Source of the DNA: Rhodospirillaceae bacterium
Lineage (GTDB): Bacteria; Pseudomonadota; Alphaproteobacteria; Rhodospirillales; Rhodospirillaceae
DNA: 39,940 bases
Direction: 5' to 3'
Assembly (NCBI GenBank): GCA_029243545.1
Contig: JAQWRV010000024.1
Coordinates: 1 to 39,940, forward strand
This document shows positions 26,117 through 34,621 of the stretch, piece after piece. Position 1 is the first letter of the stretch; every line of letters starts with the position of its first letter. The translations under genes were made by a program, and so were the position numbers. The notes under the pieces are model-generated. The model worked only from the letters and a program-made list of their open reading frames with translations. It was not told the DNA's origin and did not search any database.

Positions 26117-27313
26117 CTAGGCTACTTTGGTCGCCCCACCTTCGATCATGGCATCTATCATAGCATCATCCAGGCCCGCCTCTTTGAGAATCTCAACGGA
26201 ATGCTCGCCAAGCACCGGCGCATGGCGGCGGATATCAGCCGGAGATTCTGAGAACTTGATGGGGAAGGCGGGGGTGCGAAGTTTGCCCTCCGTCGGATGA
26301 TCAATAGTCTGCCAAAAGCCTACGGCATTAAGGTGTTCGTCGTGGACTAGATCTTCCAAACTGTTGACGACGATGGTCGGCACGCTGGTCTTACCAAATA
26401 TATCCATCCATTCCTGGGTGGTTTTCATCAGCATGGTTTTGCCGGTTTCTTGATAAGTGTCGTCAATGTTAGCGACACGGTCGGCCAATGTTTTGAAGCG
26501 CGGCTCTTCGAGCAGTTCTTCGCGATCCGCAAGTTTGCAGAAGGTTTCCCAATGGGCATCAAGATACGGAAGAATAGCGATATACCCATCCTTGGTGGGG
26601 TAGGGCTTGCGGTGATGACTCATAAGCCGGGTGTAGCCCGGTTCACCAATGGGAGGATCAAAGGTATAGCCCCAGAGATGCTCGGCCATGATGTAATGAA
26701 CCATGGTCTCGTACATGGGAACTTCAATCTCTTGGCCCTGACCGGTGCGTTCACGGTGGAATAGGGCGGCAACCACGCCCTGAACGACTGTCATGGCTGT
26801 CGTTTTGTCGCAGACGATAGTGGGCAAATAGCGCGGCTCACCAAGAACGAGTTTATTGAGCATGGCTATACCGGAGACTGCTTGAATGGAATCATCGAGC
26901 GCCCCTTTGTCTCCGTAGGGCCCATCTTTGCCATAGCCGTATGAGCCGCAGTAAATGAGTTTCGGGTTGACCGATTTCAAGTCCTCATAATTGATCTTGA
27001 GTTTATCCATCACTTGCGGACGATTGTTGTGGATAAGCACGTCAGCTGATTCCACGAGCTTGAGCAGAGCGTCCCGGCCCTCAGGTTTTTTTAGGTCAAG
27101 CACCAAGCTGCGTTTATTACGGTTACACGTGAGATAGAGCGCTGACATGCCTGGTGTGTTGCGTACAGCGCCGAGTGAGCGGTTGGAATCACCGTATGGC
27201 GCTTCAATCTTGATCACGTCTGCGCCCATATCAGCGAGCATCTGGCAGGCCCACGGCCCGAGGACCACGGCGGTCAGTTCTATAACTTTAATACCGTCTA
27301 GGGGGCCGGGCAT
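26117..27313 (-). CDS. CaiB/BaiF family CoA-transferase (class III)
   Basis: A 398-residue class III CoA-transferase, which moves CoA between carboxylic acids in the cytoplasm. The N-terminus PLDGIKVIELTAVVLGPWAC and KIEAPYGDSNRS are typical, as are NRNKRSLVLDLKKPEGRDAL (64-83) and SYGYGKDGPYGDKGALDDS. The catalytic aspartate is in IVCDKTTAM at residue 169, the same number as in formyl-CoA transferase. HRERTGQGQEIEVPMYETM follows. The family includes enzymes for carnitine, bile acid, oxalate and 2-methylacyl substrates; the actual one cannot be told. It stands alone, with the TonB receptor downstream on the same strand 152 bases away. Confidence 0.9.
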   Translation of the reverse strand: MPGPLDGIKVIELTAVVLGPWACQMLADMGADVIKIEAPYGDSNRSLGAVRNTPGMSALYLTCNRNKRSLVLDLKKPEGRDALLKLVESADVLIHNNRPQVMDKLKINYEDLKSVNPKLIYCGSYGYGKDGPYGDKGALDDSIQAVSGIAMLNKLVLGEPRYLPTIVCDKTTAMTVVQGVVAALFHRERTGQGQEIEVPMYETMVHYIMAEHLWGYTFDPPIGEPGYTRLMSHHRKPYPTKDGYIAILPYLDAHWETFCKLADREELLEEPRFKTLADRVANIDDTYQETGKTMLMKTTQEWMDIFGKTSVPTIVVNSLEDLVHDEHLNAVGFWQTIDHPTEGKLRTPAFPIKFSESPADIRRHAPVLGEHSVEILKEAGLDDAMIDAMIEGGATKVA

Positions 27314-27471
27314 GGGCTGGTCTCCCGCTGAAATAATGGATACTTTGGCAAGCGAAGGGTCCTATCAGGTCCGTGCATATGGGGCAAGATGACTGCTTTC
27401 TCACTCTTGCATTCTTCTGTTTACGTCTAGAAGCTGATAGCCAATATGCCATATCGCAATGGGGGAAAATA

Positions 27472-28068
27472 ATGAGCAAGCGACTACTAATGTTGGTGCA
27501 AACAATCATCTTCGTAGGAATATGGGCCGTTATAGAGGAACCTAGCGGTCATGCTGCTACAGCGTCTGTAGGCGAAATCAAAGCCGTGCAAGGTGTAATT
27601 CATGAAACGGCGGAACGCTGGAACTCTCAAGATTTTTCATCAGTGTTGGAGTTGTGGGATCCGGCGGAAGAAGTGCCGTTCTATTTGGCGGAAGAACAGG
27701 ATGAATGGTTCATCGGTTGGGAACCCTTAAAAGCCTACCTCGATCCTCCGCGGCCGAGCCCTGCAGTAGAGGCCCTTAGAGAAGAGATGCGGGATATTTC
27801 CGTCAAGCTCATCGCTAGTGACTTAGCCATAGCCGCCTGGAATATGCACTTCGAAATGAAAATGCGCGGCAGAAAAGCGATCGGTGAAGAAGTGCGAGTT
27901 AGTGCTGTGCTACGCAAGACAAAAGACGGCTGGCGGTATATCCACTGGGCGGAGTCCCCCATGACCGCAATGATGTATATGGATAAGCTGTTTCAACGCG
28001 ACGTTGATCACGATAAGTTCAACGTCGTGCTGCAACGTGGAAAAGCGCTGCGTGAAGCGACGCGGTAG
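27472..28068 (+). CDS. Exported SnoaL/NTF2-fold protein, 198 residues
   Basis: A small exported protein of the NTF2-like/SnoaL superfamily. The signal is LLMLVQTIIFVGIWAVIEEP, ending around GHAAT. The cone-shaped fold then starts with IKAVQGVIHETAERWNSQDF, goes through FIGWEPLKAYLDPP, and ends with VRVSAVLRKTKDGWRYIHWA, the last strands of the sheet. Such proteins can be enzymes (isomerases, dehydratases, cyclases) or simply bind small hydrophobic ligands. I start at ATG 27472 because GGGGGA precedes it and the signal then sits at the terminus; the longer frame from 27373 has no ribosome site. A second NTF2-like gene follows after 36 bases. Confidence 0.75.
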   Translation: MSKRLLMLVQTIIFVGIWAVIEEPSGHAATASVGEIKAVQGVIHETAERWNSQDFSSVLELWDPAEEVPFYLAEEQDEWFIGWEPLKAYLDPPRPSPAVEALREEMRDISVKLIASDLAIAAWNMHFEMKMRGRKAIGEEVRVSAVLRKTKDGWRYIHWAESPMTAMMYMDKLFQRDVDHDKFNVVLQRGKALREATR

Positions 28069-28104
28069 ATTAGACGCATTCAATTCAATATTGGGGATCA
28101 AACC

Positions 28105-28617
28105 ATGCGGTTAAGTTTTTTTGCATTGATTAGTACAGTTCTTTTATCAAATCCTGCGTCCGCGCAATTGCGTATCCATTGCGACGGTCAAACGGAAAAC
28201 CTCAATACATACCTAGAGATTCATAAGGTCTTGTTCACGGATCGTGATACGACACGCGTTGAAGAGTTTTATGCTGCCGAAGTGACCTCTCACAACAATG
28301 ACGCGGGCGGACCTGGTTCCGTAGTGACGCCTGATGAAATGCGTGCCATGTGGGATTCATCCTTAAAAAACAACCCTGAACGTGTGCTTGAAGATGAACT
28401 CATTCTTTGCGTCGATGACTTCGTCGTGGTGCGCACGATTGTCAAGAGCGCCAACAACACGCCAATCTTGGGATACCCTCCAACCGGGCAGCCCTATGAA
28501 ATTACTGCGACAGATACGTATCGCTTTGAGAATGGCAAGGTCGTTGAGCGTTGGGGCAATGCAGACTTGGCGTTCATGTATCGCCAGCTCGGTTTCAAAA
28601 TGGTCAAGGACGACTAA
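28105..28617 (+). CDS. Exported SnoaL-like protein, 170 residues
   Basis: A second NTF2-fold protein beside the first, with little sequence in common. The signal is MRLSFFALISTVLLSNPASAQ up to about residue 21 (first 20 shown by MRLSFFALISTVLLSNPASA). The mature part follows the SnoaL-like polyketide-cyclase pattern: NTYLEIHKVLFTDRDTTRVE, a FYAAEVTSHNNDAGGPGSVV strand, the VTPDEMRAMWDSSL helix, and PTGQPYEITATDTYRFENGK with VVERWGNADLAFMYRQLGF at the end. Ordinary SnoaL proteins are cytoplasmic, so the secreted location is notable. It probably shares a transcript with 27472-28068. Ligand or reaction is unknown. Confidence 0.78.
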   Translation: MRLSFFALISTVLLSNPASAQLRIHCDGQTENLNTYLEIHKVLFTDRDTTRVEEFYAAEVTSHNNDAGGPGSVVTPDEMRAMWDSSLKNNPERVLEDELILCVDDFVVVRTIVKSANNTPILGYPPTGQPYEITATDTYRFENGKVVERWGNADLAFMYRQLGFKMVKDD

Positions 28618-28745
28618 AACACTCTCTAAAAGTATAGCGCAATGACCCGCAAGGCAGGTTTTATCTCATGACGTTGTTGGCGGGGTGGCAGCCGCCGCCG
28701 CTGGGCCTGTTTCCAGATCGGAATCGGCAACGGTCGCTAAGAAAT

Positions 28746-29840
28746 CTAGCTAAGCTTCGTCACATGTCCCATCTTGCGTCCAGGGCGGGCGGATTGCTTG
28801 CCGTATACATAGACGTGATTTCTGGGATCTGAATGGAAGCGGTCCAAATCTTCTATTTCATCTCCGAGAAAATTTGTCATAACTGCATTAGAATGGCGAA
28901 GGGGGTCGGCGAGTGGCAAGCCACATATGGCCCGGACCAATTGCGTGAATTGATCTGTTTGACAGGCGTCGAGAGTCCAATGGCCTGAGTTATGAGGTCG
29001 AGGCGCCATTTCGTTGACTATGACATCGCCATCAGGTGTGACAAACATTTCTACGGCAACCAACCCCACCAAACCAAGTGTTTCCGCAGTTCGCTCGGCG
29101 ATATTAATTGCAGTTCTAGCTGTATCCGAAGATATATGGGCAGGCGCTGTTGTCGTGTGGAGAATGTGATTGCGATGAACGTTCTCAACAGGCTCAAAGC
29201 ACTGAACTGTTCCATTGATTCCGCGTGCAGCGATGACCGAAATCTCACACGAAAATTGAATGAGACCTTCCAAGATGGCGAAAGGGGCGTCCTGATTAGC
29301 CGTGTCTGCGCCAGCTGATATGAGGTCCCATGCTTGTTGTGCGTCTGATGAAACGTTAATCCTCACTTGGCCTTTGCCGTCATACCCTAATCGTGCCGTT
29401 TTAAGGATGGCAGGGGTCGACAAGTCTGCAAGCGCTGCGGTGAGGTTGTCAAAGTCATGCACCGGACGCCAAGGCGCTGTATCTGCACCGATCTCAGTGA
29501 AGAACTTCTTTTCTTTGGCGCGGTTCTGAGCAATTTCGAGTGCCTTCCAGGATGGCCGAACAGGCACGCGCTCTGTCAAGTGTAGCGCCGTAGAAGCTGG
29601 CACATTTTCAAATTCAAATGTTGCAACATCGACTGACTTCGCGAATCGGTCTAATGCGTCCAGATCATCGTAGGATGCGCACGTATGCTTGGTTGTAACT
29701 TGCGACGCGGGGCAATTCTCAACCGGACAAAATACATGGGTGTGGTAACCCATTTTTGCTGCGGCAAGAGCAAGGAGGCGGCCGAGTTGACCACCACCTA
29801 GAATTCCGATGGTGCCACCCGGTTCGATAGGAATCGCCAT
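28746..29840 (-). CDS. purK: N5-carboxyaminoimidazole ribonucleotide synthase
   Basis: A 364-residue ATP-grasp enzyme that carboxylates aminoimidazole ribonucleotide with bicarbonate and ATP in purine synthesis. The N-terminus GGTIGILGGGQLGRLLALAA is the family signature. ATP-grasp elements include ILKTARLGYDGKGQVRI (about 145-161), the FAILEGLIQFSCEISVIAAR block, and VNEMAPRPHNSGHWTLDACQ, which has the metal-binding glutamate and asparagine. Length is normal. purE lies 26 bases upstream on the same strand, so the two form the classical purEK operon and perform consecutive steps. Confidence 0.95.
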   Translation of the reverse strand: MAIPIEPGGTIGILGGGQLGRLLALAAAKMGYHTHVFCPVENCPASQVTTKHTCASYDDLDALDRFAKSVDVATFEFENVPASTALHLTERVPVRPSWKALEIAQNRAKEKKFFTEIGADTAPWRPVHDFDNLTAALADLSTPAILKTARLGYDGKGQVRINVSSDAQQAWDLISAGADTANQDAPFAILEGLIQFSCEISVIAARGINGTVQCFEPVENVHRNHILHTTTAPAHISSDTARTAINIAERTAETLGLVGLVAVEMFVTPDGDVIVNEMAPRPHNSGHWTLDACQTDQFTQLVRAICGLPLADPLRHSNAVMTNFLGDEIEDLDRFHSDPRNHVYVYGKQSARPGRKMGHVTKLS

Positions 29841-29866
29841 GGGTTATGACGTCCGCAGCTGTTTGA

Positions 29867-30358
29867 CTATGTGTTTGATGACGGTTGTTCAGCAACCGCA
29901 TCTGTTTGAGCAGCGCGCCAGGCATCCAGTCTTTCGGCGACCGCTGCATCAGTGAGCGCAACGATCGAAGCTGCGAGCAGACCGGCATTTTTCGCTCCCG
30001 CTTTGCCAATGGCGAGGGTGCCCACCGGAACACCCCCGGGCATTTGTGCGATCGAAAGCAAACTATCCATGCCCTTCAAGGCCTTAGACTCAATGGGCAC
30101 GCCGAGCACTGGAAGAGGGGTCATTGAAGCTGTCATGCCAGGGAGATGTGCAGCACCGCCTGCTCCTGCAATAATCACCTGCAGGCCCCGTTGCTTTGCA
30201 GACCTGGCATAGTAAACGAGCCGGTCAGGTGTGCGATGGGCGGAAATAATTCGCGTTTCATATGGTATCTGAAGTGCATCCAGCGTGTCCGCGGTGTGAG
30301 TCATGGTGGACCAGTCAGACTGGCTTCCCATAATAATTCCAACGACAACTTGATCCAT
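29867..30358 (-). CDS. purE: N5-CAIR mutase
   Basis: A 163-residue class I PurE, which converts N5-carboxyaminoimidazole ribonucleotide into 4-carboxyaminoimidazole ribonucleotide. The substrate-binding motif GSQSDWSTM is at about 11-19 and the AHRTPDRL motif, with the catalytic histidine, at about 41-48. [20 protein letters not shown], with [20 protein letters not shown] further on, is characteristic of the octameric class I. It precedes purK in the operon. A candidate promoter is at 30392-30420. Confidence 0.95.
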   Translation of the reverse strand: MDQVVVGIIMGSQSDWSTMTHTADTLDALQIPYETRIISAHRTPDRLVYYARSAKQRGLQVIIAGAGGAAHLPGMTASMTPLPVLGVPIESKALKGMDSLLSIAQMPGGVPVGTLAIGKAGAKNAGLLAASIVALTDAAVAERLDAWRAAQTDAVAEQPSSNT

Positions 30359-30391
30359 AATACCTGGGCTCCAGCCCTGAAAAAGGGGCGA

Positions 30392-30420
30392 ACTTTACAG
30401 ACCGACCCTGCGCTTCGCAA
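30392..30420 (-). promoter_or_regulatory. Candidate promoter for purEK
   Basis: On the minus strand, TTGCGA and TAAAGT are 17 bases apart. The -10 lies 34 bases before the purE ATG, so the leader would be about 27 bases. Assigned by eye. Confidence 0.4.
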
Positions 30421-30481
30421 GCAGAAGTGCTATACTCGGTTAACGCGATCATAATCACTCAGAGATCAACTCAAGGCCATT

Positions 30482-31088
30482 ATGGCTGACATAATTCTTC
30501 CCAGCAGTGTTGTTAATGTTAAATAGCAAGAGGAAAAGCCTGCCCAGGATGGTAAAAAAAGCATGGTGATACCCCGGCCGATAAAGTTGCTGAAACCTAC
30601 GAGGAAGTTTTAATAACTGCTACGGACAAAATCACAATATTGGGTCTTTCAATCGATCTCATGACGACTCAGGTGCAGGTGACAATTGCAGGGCTCGTCT
30701 CTGAAGTTGATCATCTTAACGCTCGTGTTAAGAGATATGAACGCAGCCGCAATACAGATGAGATGAATTCTGTATTAGGGAATTTGGTCGGAGGTTCTTT
30801 CGTGCACGCTCTCGACAAGGCCCCGGTGGGCCTCCTCCAGTGGGCTACACCAGGGAACTTGCACTCATTGTCGTAAAAACATTTGAAGATATTCGCACGA
30901 GTTCTGGCCTGCTCTCAGAAAATAGCACGTTGATGGATGTTGTTCAGCGCATTGGTGAAGCGGGTTTAGCTGCTGCGCCGATCGGATTGATTGGTGGCCC
31001 CACTGTTGTAGTCCTTTTAGCAAGGCCTGTATTACCAACAGTACCTGAAACTGAAAGTTCTGAACTGCCGGCGAGTAAACATTGTTGA
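30482..31088 (+). pseudogene. Decayed gene of unknown family
   Basis: A start with AAGG upstream (ATG 30482) gives MADIILPSSVVNVK, then a TAG at 30524. The same frame continues QEEKPAQDGKK to a run of seven A (30554-30560). One more A would carry it into the next frame, which reads GDTPADKVAETYEEVLITAT and onward to KAPVGLLQ near 30840. From there a third frame continues GYTRELALIVVKTFEDIRTS and LAAAPIGLIGGPTVVVLL to a stop at 31088. The pieces look like one protein of about 200 residues with one nonsense codon and two frameshifts. I do not recognise the family. The open pieces at 30640-30876 and 30840-31088 should not be listed as separate genes. The rest of 30359-31246 holds only the purEK promoter and the hairpin at 31219. 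Confidence 0.55.
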
Positions 31089-31218
31089 GTCGGGAGCGTA
31101 CGCACTCGAAGGAATTGAAATATCGCTTCGTTTTACACTTTGCATCAATACGGGTTGAGACGGGGCAGAGTGCACTTTATGCGAATGGTCAAGCGGACCA
31201 TGTGTTGATATTCTAAAG

Positions 31219-31238
31219 GTCTCACTGAAAAGTGAGAC
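31219..31238 (-). terminator. Perfect 8-bp hairpin after a DUF465 gene
   Basis: GTCTCACT and AGTGAGAC pair fully, with GAAA between them on the plus strand (TTTC on the minus). It lies 8 bases after the stop of the DUF465 gene at 31247. The minus strand then reads CTTTAGAATATC, without a clean T run, so it may be a weak terminator or a 3'-end stabiliser. Confidence 0.4.
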
Positions 31239-31246
31239 AAGCGAAA

Positions 31247-31459
31247 CTACGCAATGATATCGGGTAGCAGTTTATCCCTCAGGGCCGCAATTTGGTCTTT
31301 CAAACTGAGTTTGCGCTTCTTGAGACGTGATAATCTTAGCTGATCAAAATCACCTTGCGCTTCAAGTTTGAAGATCACATCGTCCAGGTCACGATGTTCT
31401 AATTCGAGAGCGGCGATTTTTGCTCTGCTCTGATCCTGGGTTTCATTTTCATCGCCCAT
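31247..31459 (-). CDS. DUF465/YdcH family small protein
   Basis: A 70-residue DUF465 (YdcH-type) protein. The family signature is present: KIAALELEHRDLDDVIFKLE, then DFDQLRLSRLKKRKLSLKDQ and IAALRDKLLPDIIA. It should form an alpha-helical hairpin. The biochemical role of the family is unknown. I start at ATG 31459 (MGDENETQ), which gives the usual length; the in-frame extension to 31525 encodes an atypical Trp-rich leader without a ribosome site. A second, shorter DUF465 gene is divergent at 31832. Confidence 0.85.
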   Translation of the reverse strand: MGDENETQDQSRAKIAALELEHRDLDDVIFKLEAQGDFDQLRLSRLKKRKLSLKDQIAALRDKLLPDIIA

Positions 31460-31692
31460 ATTTTTGTCCGTCAGGCCATGCCATCCCCAATAGGTGCACC
31501 AGTCTATACTCGTGTTTAAAGCCAAGTCGATGCATGCGTTCGGTCGACAAATGCTGGTATCCGATTCGTTTCAAGTAAGTACTAAATTAATCATAAATCT
31601 AGCCATTAGCACCACAGATAGTGACTAGGAAGTCTGCGGCTTTGGCGCGGTCTTGCCACCAAGATGACATGGCTGTCCAAGGCGCTGATTAT

Positions 31693-31716
31693 TTTATTAC
31701 GTGGTGACGTAATAAA
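31693..31716. repeat. Perfect 10-bp inverted repeat, possible operator
   Basis: TTTATTACGT, GGTG, ACGTAATAAA: a perfect inverted repeat in the gap between the two divergent DUF465 genes. It is AT-rich and lacks the GC-rich stem of a terminator, so a dimeric regulator site seems more likely than termination. It lies 116 bases before the ATG at 31832 and 234 bases from the start at 31459. Otherwise I see nothing in 31460-31831. Confidence 0.5.
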
Positions 31717-31831
31717 GATGCCGTTAGAAAAATCAAATCAAGACAGCTAGTTATAAAAGTTGCTGGAAACAAAAGTCTCTGCCGCGTTAACATGGTGCCG
31801 TTGTGCAACAGCGTGAGAGGAGTGTTTGGCT

Positions 31832-31996
31832 ATGGGGCAAGAAGCGCTTTCGGAAACATTGCGTGGTAAACACGCGGAACTCGAACATCTCATTGAAGAG
31901 GAAGAAAATAGACCCCGGCCAGATCCTACCATCGTCCATTCCTTAAAAAAGCAGAAGCTCAAGATAAAGGACGAAATTCAACGAGAGCCCCACTAG
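31832..31996 (+). CDS. Short DUF465-like protein, 54 residues
   Basis: A 54-residue gene. ATG 31832 has AGGAG about 9 bases upstream. The protein, MGQEALSETLRGKHAELEHL and on through IEEEENRPRPDPTIVHSLKK to KLKIKDEIQ, follows the DUF465 pattern of a first helix ending in an acidic stretch, a PD-type turn, and a second helix beginning LKKQKLKIKDEI. It is shorter than the 70-residue copy at 31247-31459 because both ends are trimmed. The helical-hairpin core is intact. Paired small DUF465 genes are common in alphaproteobacteria. Function is unknown. Confidence 0.75.
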   Translation: MGQEALSETLRGKHAELEHLIEEEENRPRPDPTIVHSLKKQKLKIKDEIQREPH

Positions 31997-32143
31997 CAAG
32001 CCGCACCGTAACAGAAATTTTAGATTGGTAGCAGGCTGTGTGCCACTACACCCGTCAAGAAATCAGGGTGGAATTCCCCTACATGTACGACCCCATCGAC
32101 CCATTCTAACTTGAATGGGCCGTATCTTGTTCAAGTGGCTGGC

Positions 32144-32791
32144 CTAAGTCGTAGTTCCTTCCGACCGGAAAAGGTTCTCGGCCGTTATTTCTGGCGCAGC
32201 AGGTTTAACAGGAACTGGATCTGGTTCCGGTTCAACGACGGGTTTCGGTTTTAGAGTGCCGGCTTTCATTGCCCTACGCTCGGCGAGAACAAGAGCCTTC
32301 TCCAAGTCCGCTTCGTTACACAGGCCAAGGGTGACTGGATTTTGCGGTTTGATGTTCGCCATGTTCCAGTGGCTCCGGTCACGAATAGAATTAATTGTCG
32401 GTTTGGTGGTACCCAACAAGCGTGAAATCTGTGCGTCAGCTAGGTCAGGATGATGCCTGAGCAGCCATGAGATCGCATCTGGCCGATCTTGCCGTTTAGA
32501 CACTGGCGTGTAGCGTGAGCCCCTAGACCGAGCCTTCGGCCTGGGAATATCCGTCTTACTAATCTTGAGACTTTGGTTCGGTTTGTCTTCACAGCGCTTT
32601 ATTTCTTCGGTTGTCAATTGGCGGTTTGAAGTTGGGTCGACCCCGACGATCCCGATTGCAACCTCTCCATCAGCGATGGCTTGAATTTCTAATTCGTGCA
32701 TACCGGTGAAATCGGCGATCTGATCGAAGGTCAGTGTCGTGTTATCGACCAGCCAAACGGCGGTCGCCTTGGGCATGAGCGGCAAAGCCAT
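32144..32791 (-). CDS. trcR: Cell-cycle regulator TrcR-type protein (DUF1013)
   Basis: A 215-residue DUF1013 protein, a family almost confined to alphaproteobacteria and annotated as the cell-cycle transcriptional regulator TrcR. The start MALPLMPKATAVWLVDNTTL is the family signature, and LTFDQIADFTGMHELEIQAI follows. A second helix-turn-helix-like block, DAISWLLRHHPDLADAQISR with LLGTTKPTINSIRDRSHWN, occupies about residues 113-150. The C-terminal 35 residues are Pro- and Glu-rich and probably disordered. I start at ATG 32791, which has AAGGA upstream and matches the family; the frame runs open to 32902 without a ribosome site. It is monocistronic. With gapR, it is one of two alphaproteobacterial chromosome/cell-cycle factors in the window. 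Confidence 0.88.
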   Translation of the reverse strand: MALPLMPKATAVWLVDNTTLTFDQIADFTGMHELEIQAIADGEVAIGIVGVDPTSNRQLTTEEIKRCEDKPNQSLKISKTDIPRPKARSRGSRYTPVSKRQDRPDAISWLLRHHPDLADAQISRLLGTTKPTINSIRDRSHWNMANIKPQNPVTLGLCNEADLEKALVLAERRAMKAGTLKPKPVVEPEPDPVPVKPAAPEITAENLFRSEGTTT

Positions 32792-32913
32792 GAGATGTCC
32801 TTTTTGATGGGCTGCTCTGGGGTATCTAGTAAGGCGGAGCAGGGGGCGTGTGCGTTTCCGGCGATGGTATATCGGAATTGGGGAGCCAGCGGCAAGCTGC
32901 AAATGCTCTGGAA

Positions 32914-33909
32914 TTAGCTGACTTGCAGCACAATTTTCCCAATATGTGAGCTTTTTTCCATGATTCTATGGGCCTCAGCCGCCTCATCAAGAGGTAAAAC
33001 ACGGTCGATTGTTGGCCGATATAAACCTTTCTTGATCCATGGCCAGACGTTTCTTCTCACCTCAGAGGCGATATCCGCTTTGACGGCGTCTGAGCGAGTC
33101 CGCAACGTTGAGCCAGTAATGGTCAACCGTTTGAGCATAAGGCTCATGAAATCGATATATGTCTTTGAACCTCCCAGAAACGCTATAAAGACAAGTCTTC
33201 CATCCGGCCGAAGGCATTTGATATTCTTCGCGATATAGTCGCCGCCCACCATATCTAAGATCACATCGACCCCTTTCTCGGGTTGTCCGCGAACGACTTC
33301 AACAAAGTCTTCTTTGCTATAATTGATTGCCAGATCAGCCCCAAGCTCTTGGCATGCGGCACATTTTTCTTCGCTTCCTGCCGTCACAATAACTTCGCAT
33401 TGATGTGCTCGTGCCAATTGAATCGCCGTTGAACCAATCCCGCTCGACCCACCGTGAATAAGAATACGTTCACCACTTTTTAACTGACCGCGTTGAAAAA
33501 CGTTGTGCCAAACAGTAAACGCTGTTTCAGGCAGGGCAGCGGCTTCGACAAGTGAAAGATTGTCGGGAACCGATAGACAAGAACCCGCGTCGGCGGTGGC
33601 GTATTCTGCATATCCGCCGCCCGTTAGAAGTGCACACACGTTATCTCCAACTGACCAAGAAGAAACATTGTCGTCCGTTGCAACAATCTCGCCTGCGACT
33701 TCTAGTCCGGGAAGGTCAGATGCACCCGGGGGAGGGGGGTATTGTCCTAGACGCTGAATAACGTCAGGGCGATTGACTCCGGCGGCGACGACTTTAATCA
33801 GAACTTGATTTTGATCCGGTGTAGGAAGAGGCCGCTCTGCAGGCGTCAATACCTCTGGGCCTCCTGGTTCTAGGATTTCTACGCAGCGCATGGTTTCCGG
33901 CAGGCTCAT
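32914..33909 (-). CDS. NAD(P)H quinone oxidoreductase (QOR/PIG3-like MDR)
   Basis: A 331-residue zinc-independent medium-chain dehydrogenase/reductase of the quinone oxidoreductase (PIG3-like) type. The N-terminal GroES-like domain has LIKVVAAGVNRPDVIQRLGQ and YPPPPGASDLPGLEVAGEIV, where the Pro-rich loop is typical of PIG3 relatives. The NADPH-binding motif GGSSGIGSTAIQLA (about 153-166) contains the S-G-I-G variant seen in this group. The zinc-ligand cysteines and histidines are missing. Members reduce quinones by one electron or reduce other activated alkenes. It starts at ATG 33909. It is upstream of trcR on the same strand but 122 bases from its start, and its job there is not evident. 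Confidence 0.88.
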   Translation of the reverse strand: MSLPETMRCVEILEPGGPEVLTPAERPLPTPDQNQVLIKVVAAGVNRPDVIQRLGQYPPPPGASDLPGLEVAGEIVATDDNVSSWSVGDNVCALLTGGGYAEYATADAGSCLSVPDNLSLVEAAALPETAFTVWHNVFQRGQLKSGERILIHGGSSGIGSTAIQLARAHQCEVIVTAGSEEKCAACQELGADLAINYSKEDFVEVVRGQPEKGVDVILDMVGGDYIAKNIKCLRPDGRLVFIAFLGGSKTYIDFMSLMLKRLTITGSTLRTRSDAVKADIASEVRRNVWPWIKKGLYRPTIDRVLPLDEAAEAHRIMEKSSHIGKIVLQVS

Positions 33910-34011
33910 GCTTCCGTTACCGACCTAGTCCGTTCTAAAGTTGAATTAACATTAGTTCTGAGGGATGAGTACGTCCAGGCGGCGTGTTTGTAACTGGTTG
34001 GGAGAGACGAC

Positions 34012-34194
34012 ATGGACGCGGAAGATTTAGAACCGCTGACCAAGAAGGTGACACCACGAGACCTAACATTAATGTCGATCGAAGATTTGGGTGAATACAT
34101 TGAGGTTCTCAAGGCTGAGATTGAACGCGCTGAGGGTGCAATTAAGAAAAAACACGATGCACGGCACGGCGCCGAATCATTTTTCAAAGGTTAA
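34012..34194 (+). CDS. DUF1192 family small protein
   Basis: A 60-residue protein of family DUF1192, found in alphaproteobacteria, of unknown function. The N-terminus MDAEDLEPLTKKVTPRDLTL and the helix LSIEDLGEYIEVLKAEIERAE-type segment (here MSIEDLGEYIEVLKAEIERA) match, and the end is basic (IKKKHDARHGAESFFKG). It probably forms one long helix or a short coiled coil. A GGGAGA ribosome site lies upstream. It is divergent from the quinone oxidoreductase gene. Confidence 0.85.
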   Translation: MDAEDLEPLTKKVTPRDLTLMSIEDLGEYIEVLKAEIERAEGAIKKKHDARHGAESFFKG

Positions 34195-34320
34195 GCTACA
34201 GATCTTCATCAATGATATAAACTTCGTATTGGGTAACGGTTCGCATAAAGATTCCAGGGCCTAAAGAGCGCCACTGTAGTAACGGTCCAATGGGCAACAG
34301 GTTCAGCGATGGCAAAAAAA

Positions 34321-34344
34321 AGCCGCCTTCACCTGAAGGCGGCT
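34321..34344 (-). terminator. Rho-independent terminator of rpmE
   Basis: On the minus strand, AGCCGCCTTC, AGGT, GAAGGCGGCT is a perfect 10-pair stem followed by TTTTTTT. It begins 25 bases after the rpmE stop. A few bases of A on the other side let it act weakly for the plus strand too. Confidence 0.92.
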
Positions 34345-34368
34345 ATCACATTTTTCGTTTTAGTTTAT

Positions 34369-34593
34369 TTAAGTCTTGAGACCGAAACTCGAAAAACGCT
34401 TGTTGAACTTGGCCAACTGGCCTCCTGAATCCATCAAACGGTGCACTCCGGTCCATGCCGGATGTGTTTTGGGATCAATATCAAGGCGAATGCTATCGCC
34501 CTTTTTTCCCATGGTGCTCCGGGTCGTGTATTCGGTCCCATCCGTCATGATAACGGTGATCTCGTGATAGTCGGGGTGAATGTCTTTTTTCAT
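34369..34593 (-). CDS. rpmE: 50S ribosomal protein bL31
   Basis: A 74-residue bL31, a peripheral 50S protein that bridges the subunits. [20 protein letters not shown], the [18 protein letters not shown] block and [15 protein letters not shown] are diagnostic. It has no CxxC pairs, so it is the zinc-free (C-) form. It has its own promoter (34622-34650) and terminator (34321-34344), so it is a single-gene unit. The ribosome site is GAAGGT. Confidence 0.97.
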   Translation of the reverse strand: MKKDIHPDYHEITVIMTDGTEYTTRSTMGKKGDSIRLDIDPKTHPAWTGVHRLMDSGGQLAKFNKRFSSFGLKT

Positions 34594-34621
34594 GGTCGGT
34601 CTACCTTCAAATCAGGCCGGG

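Noticed and set aside
32100-32119. CCCATTC / GAATGGG hairpin after trcR
   Set aside because: It has a short 7-pair stem, no T run on either strand and weak position; not enough for a terminator call.
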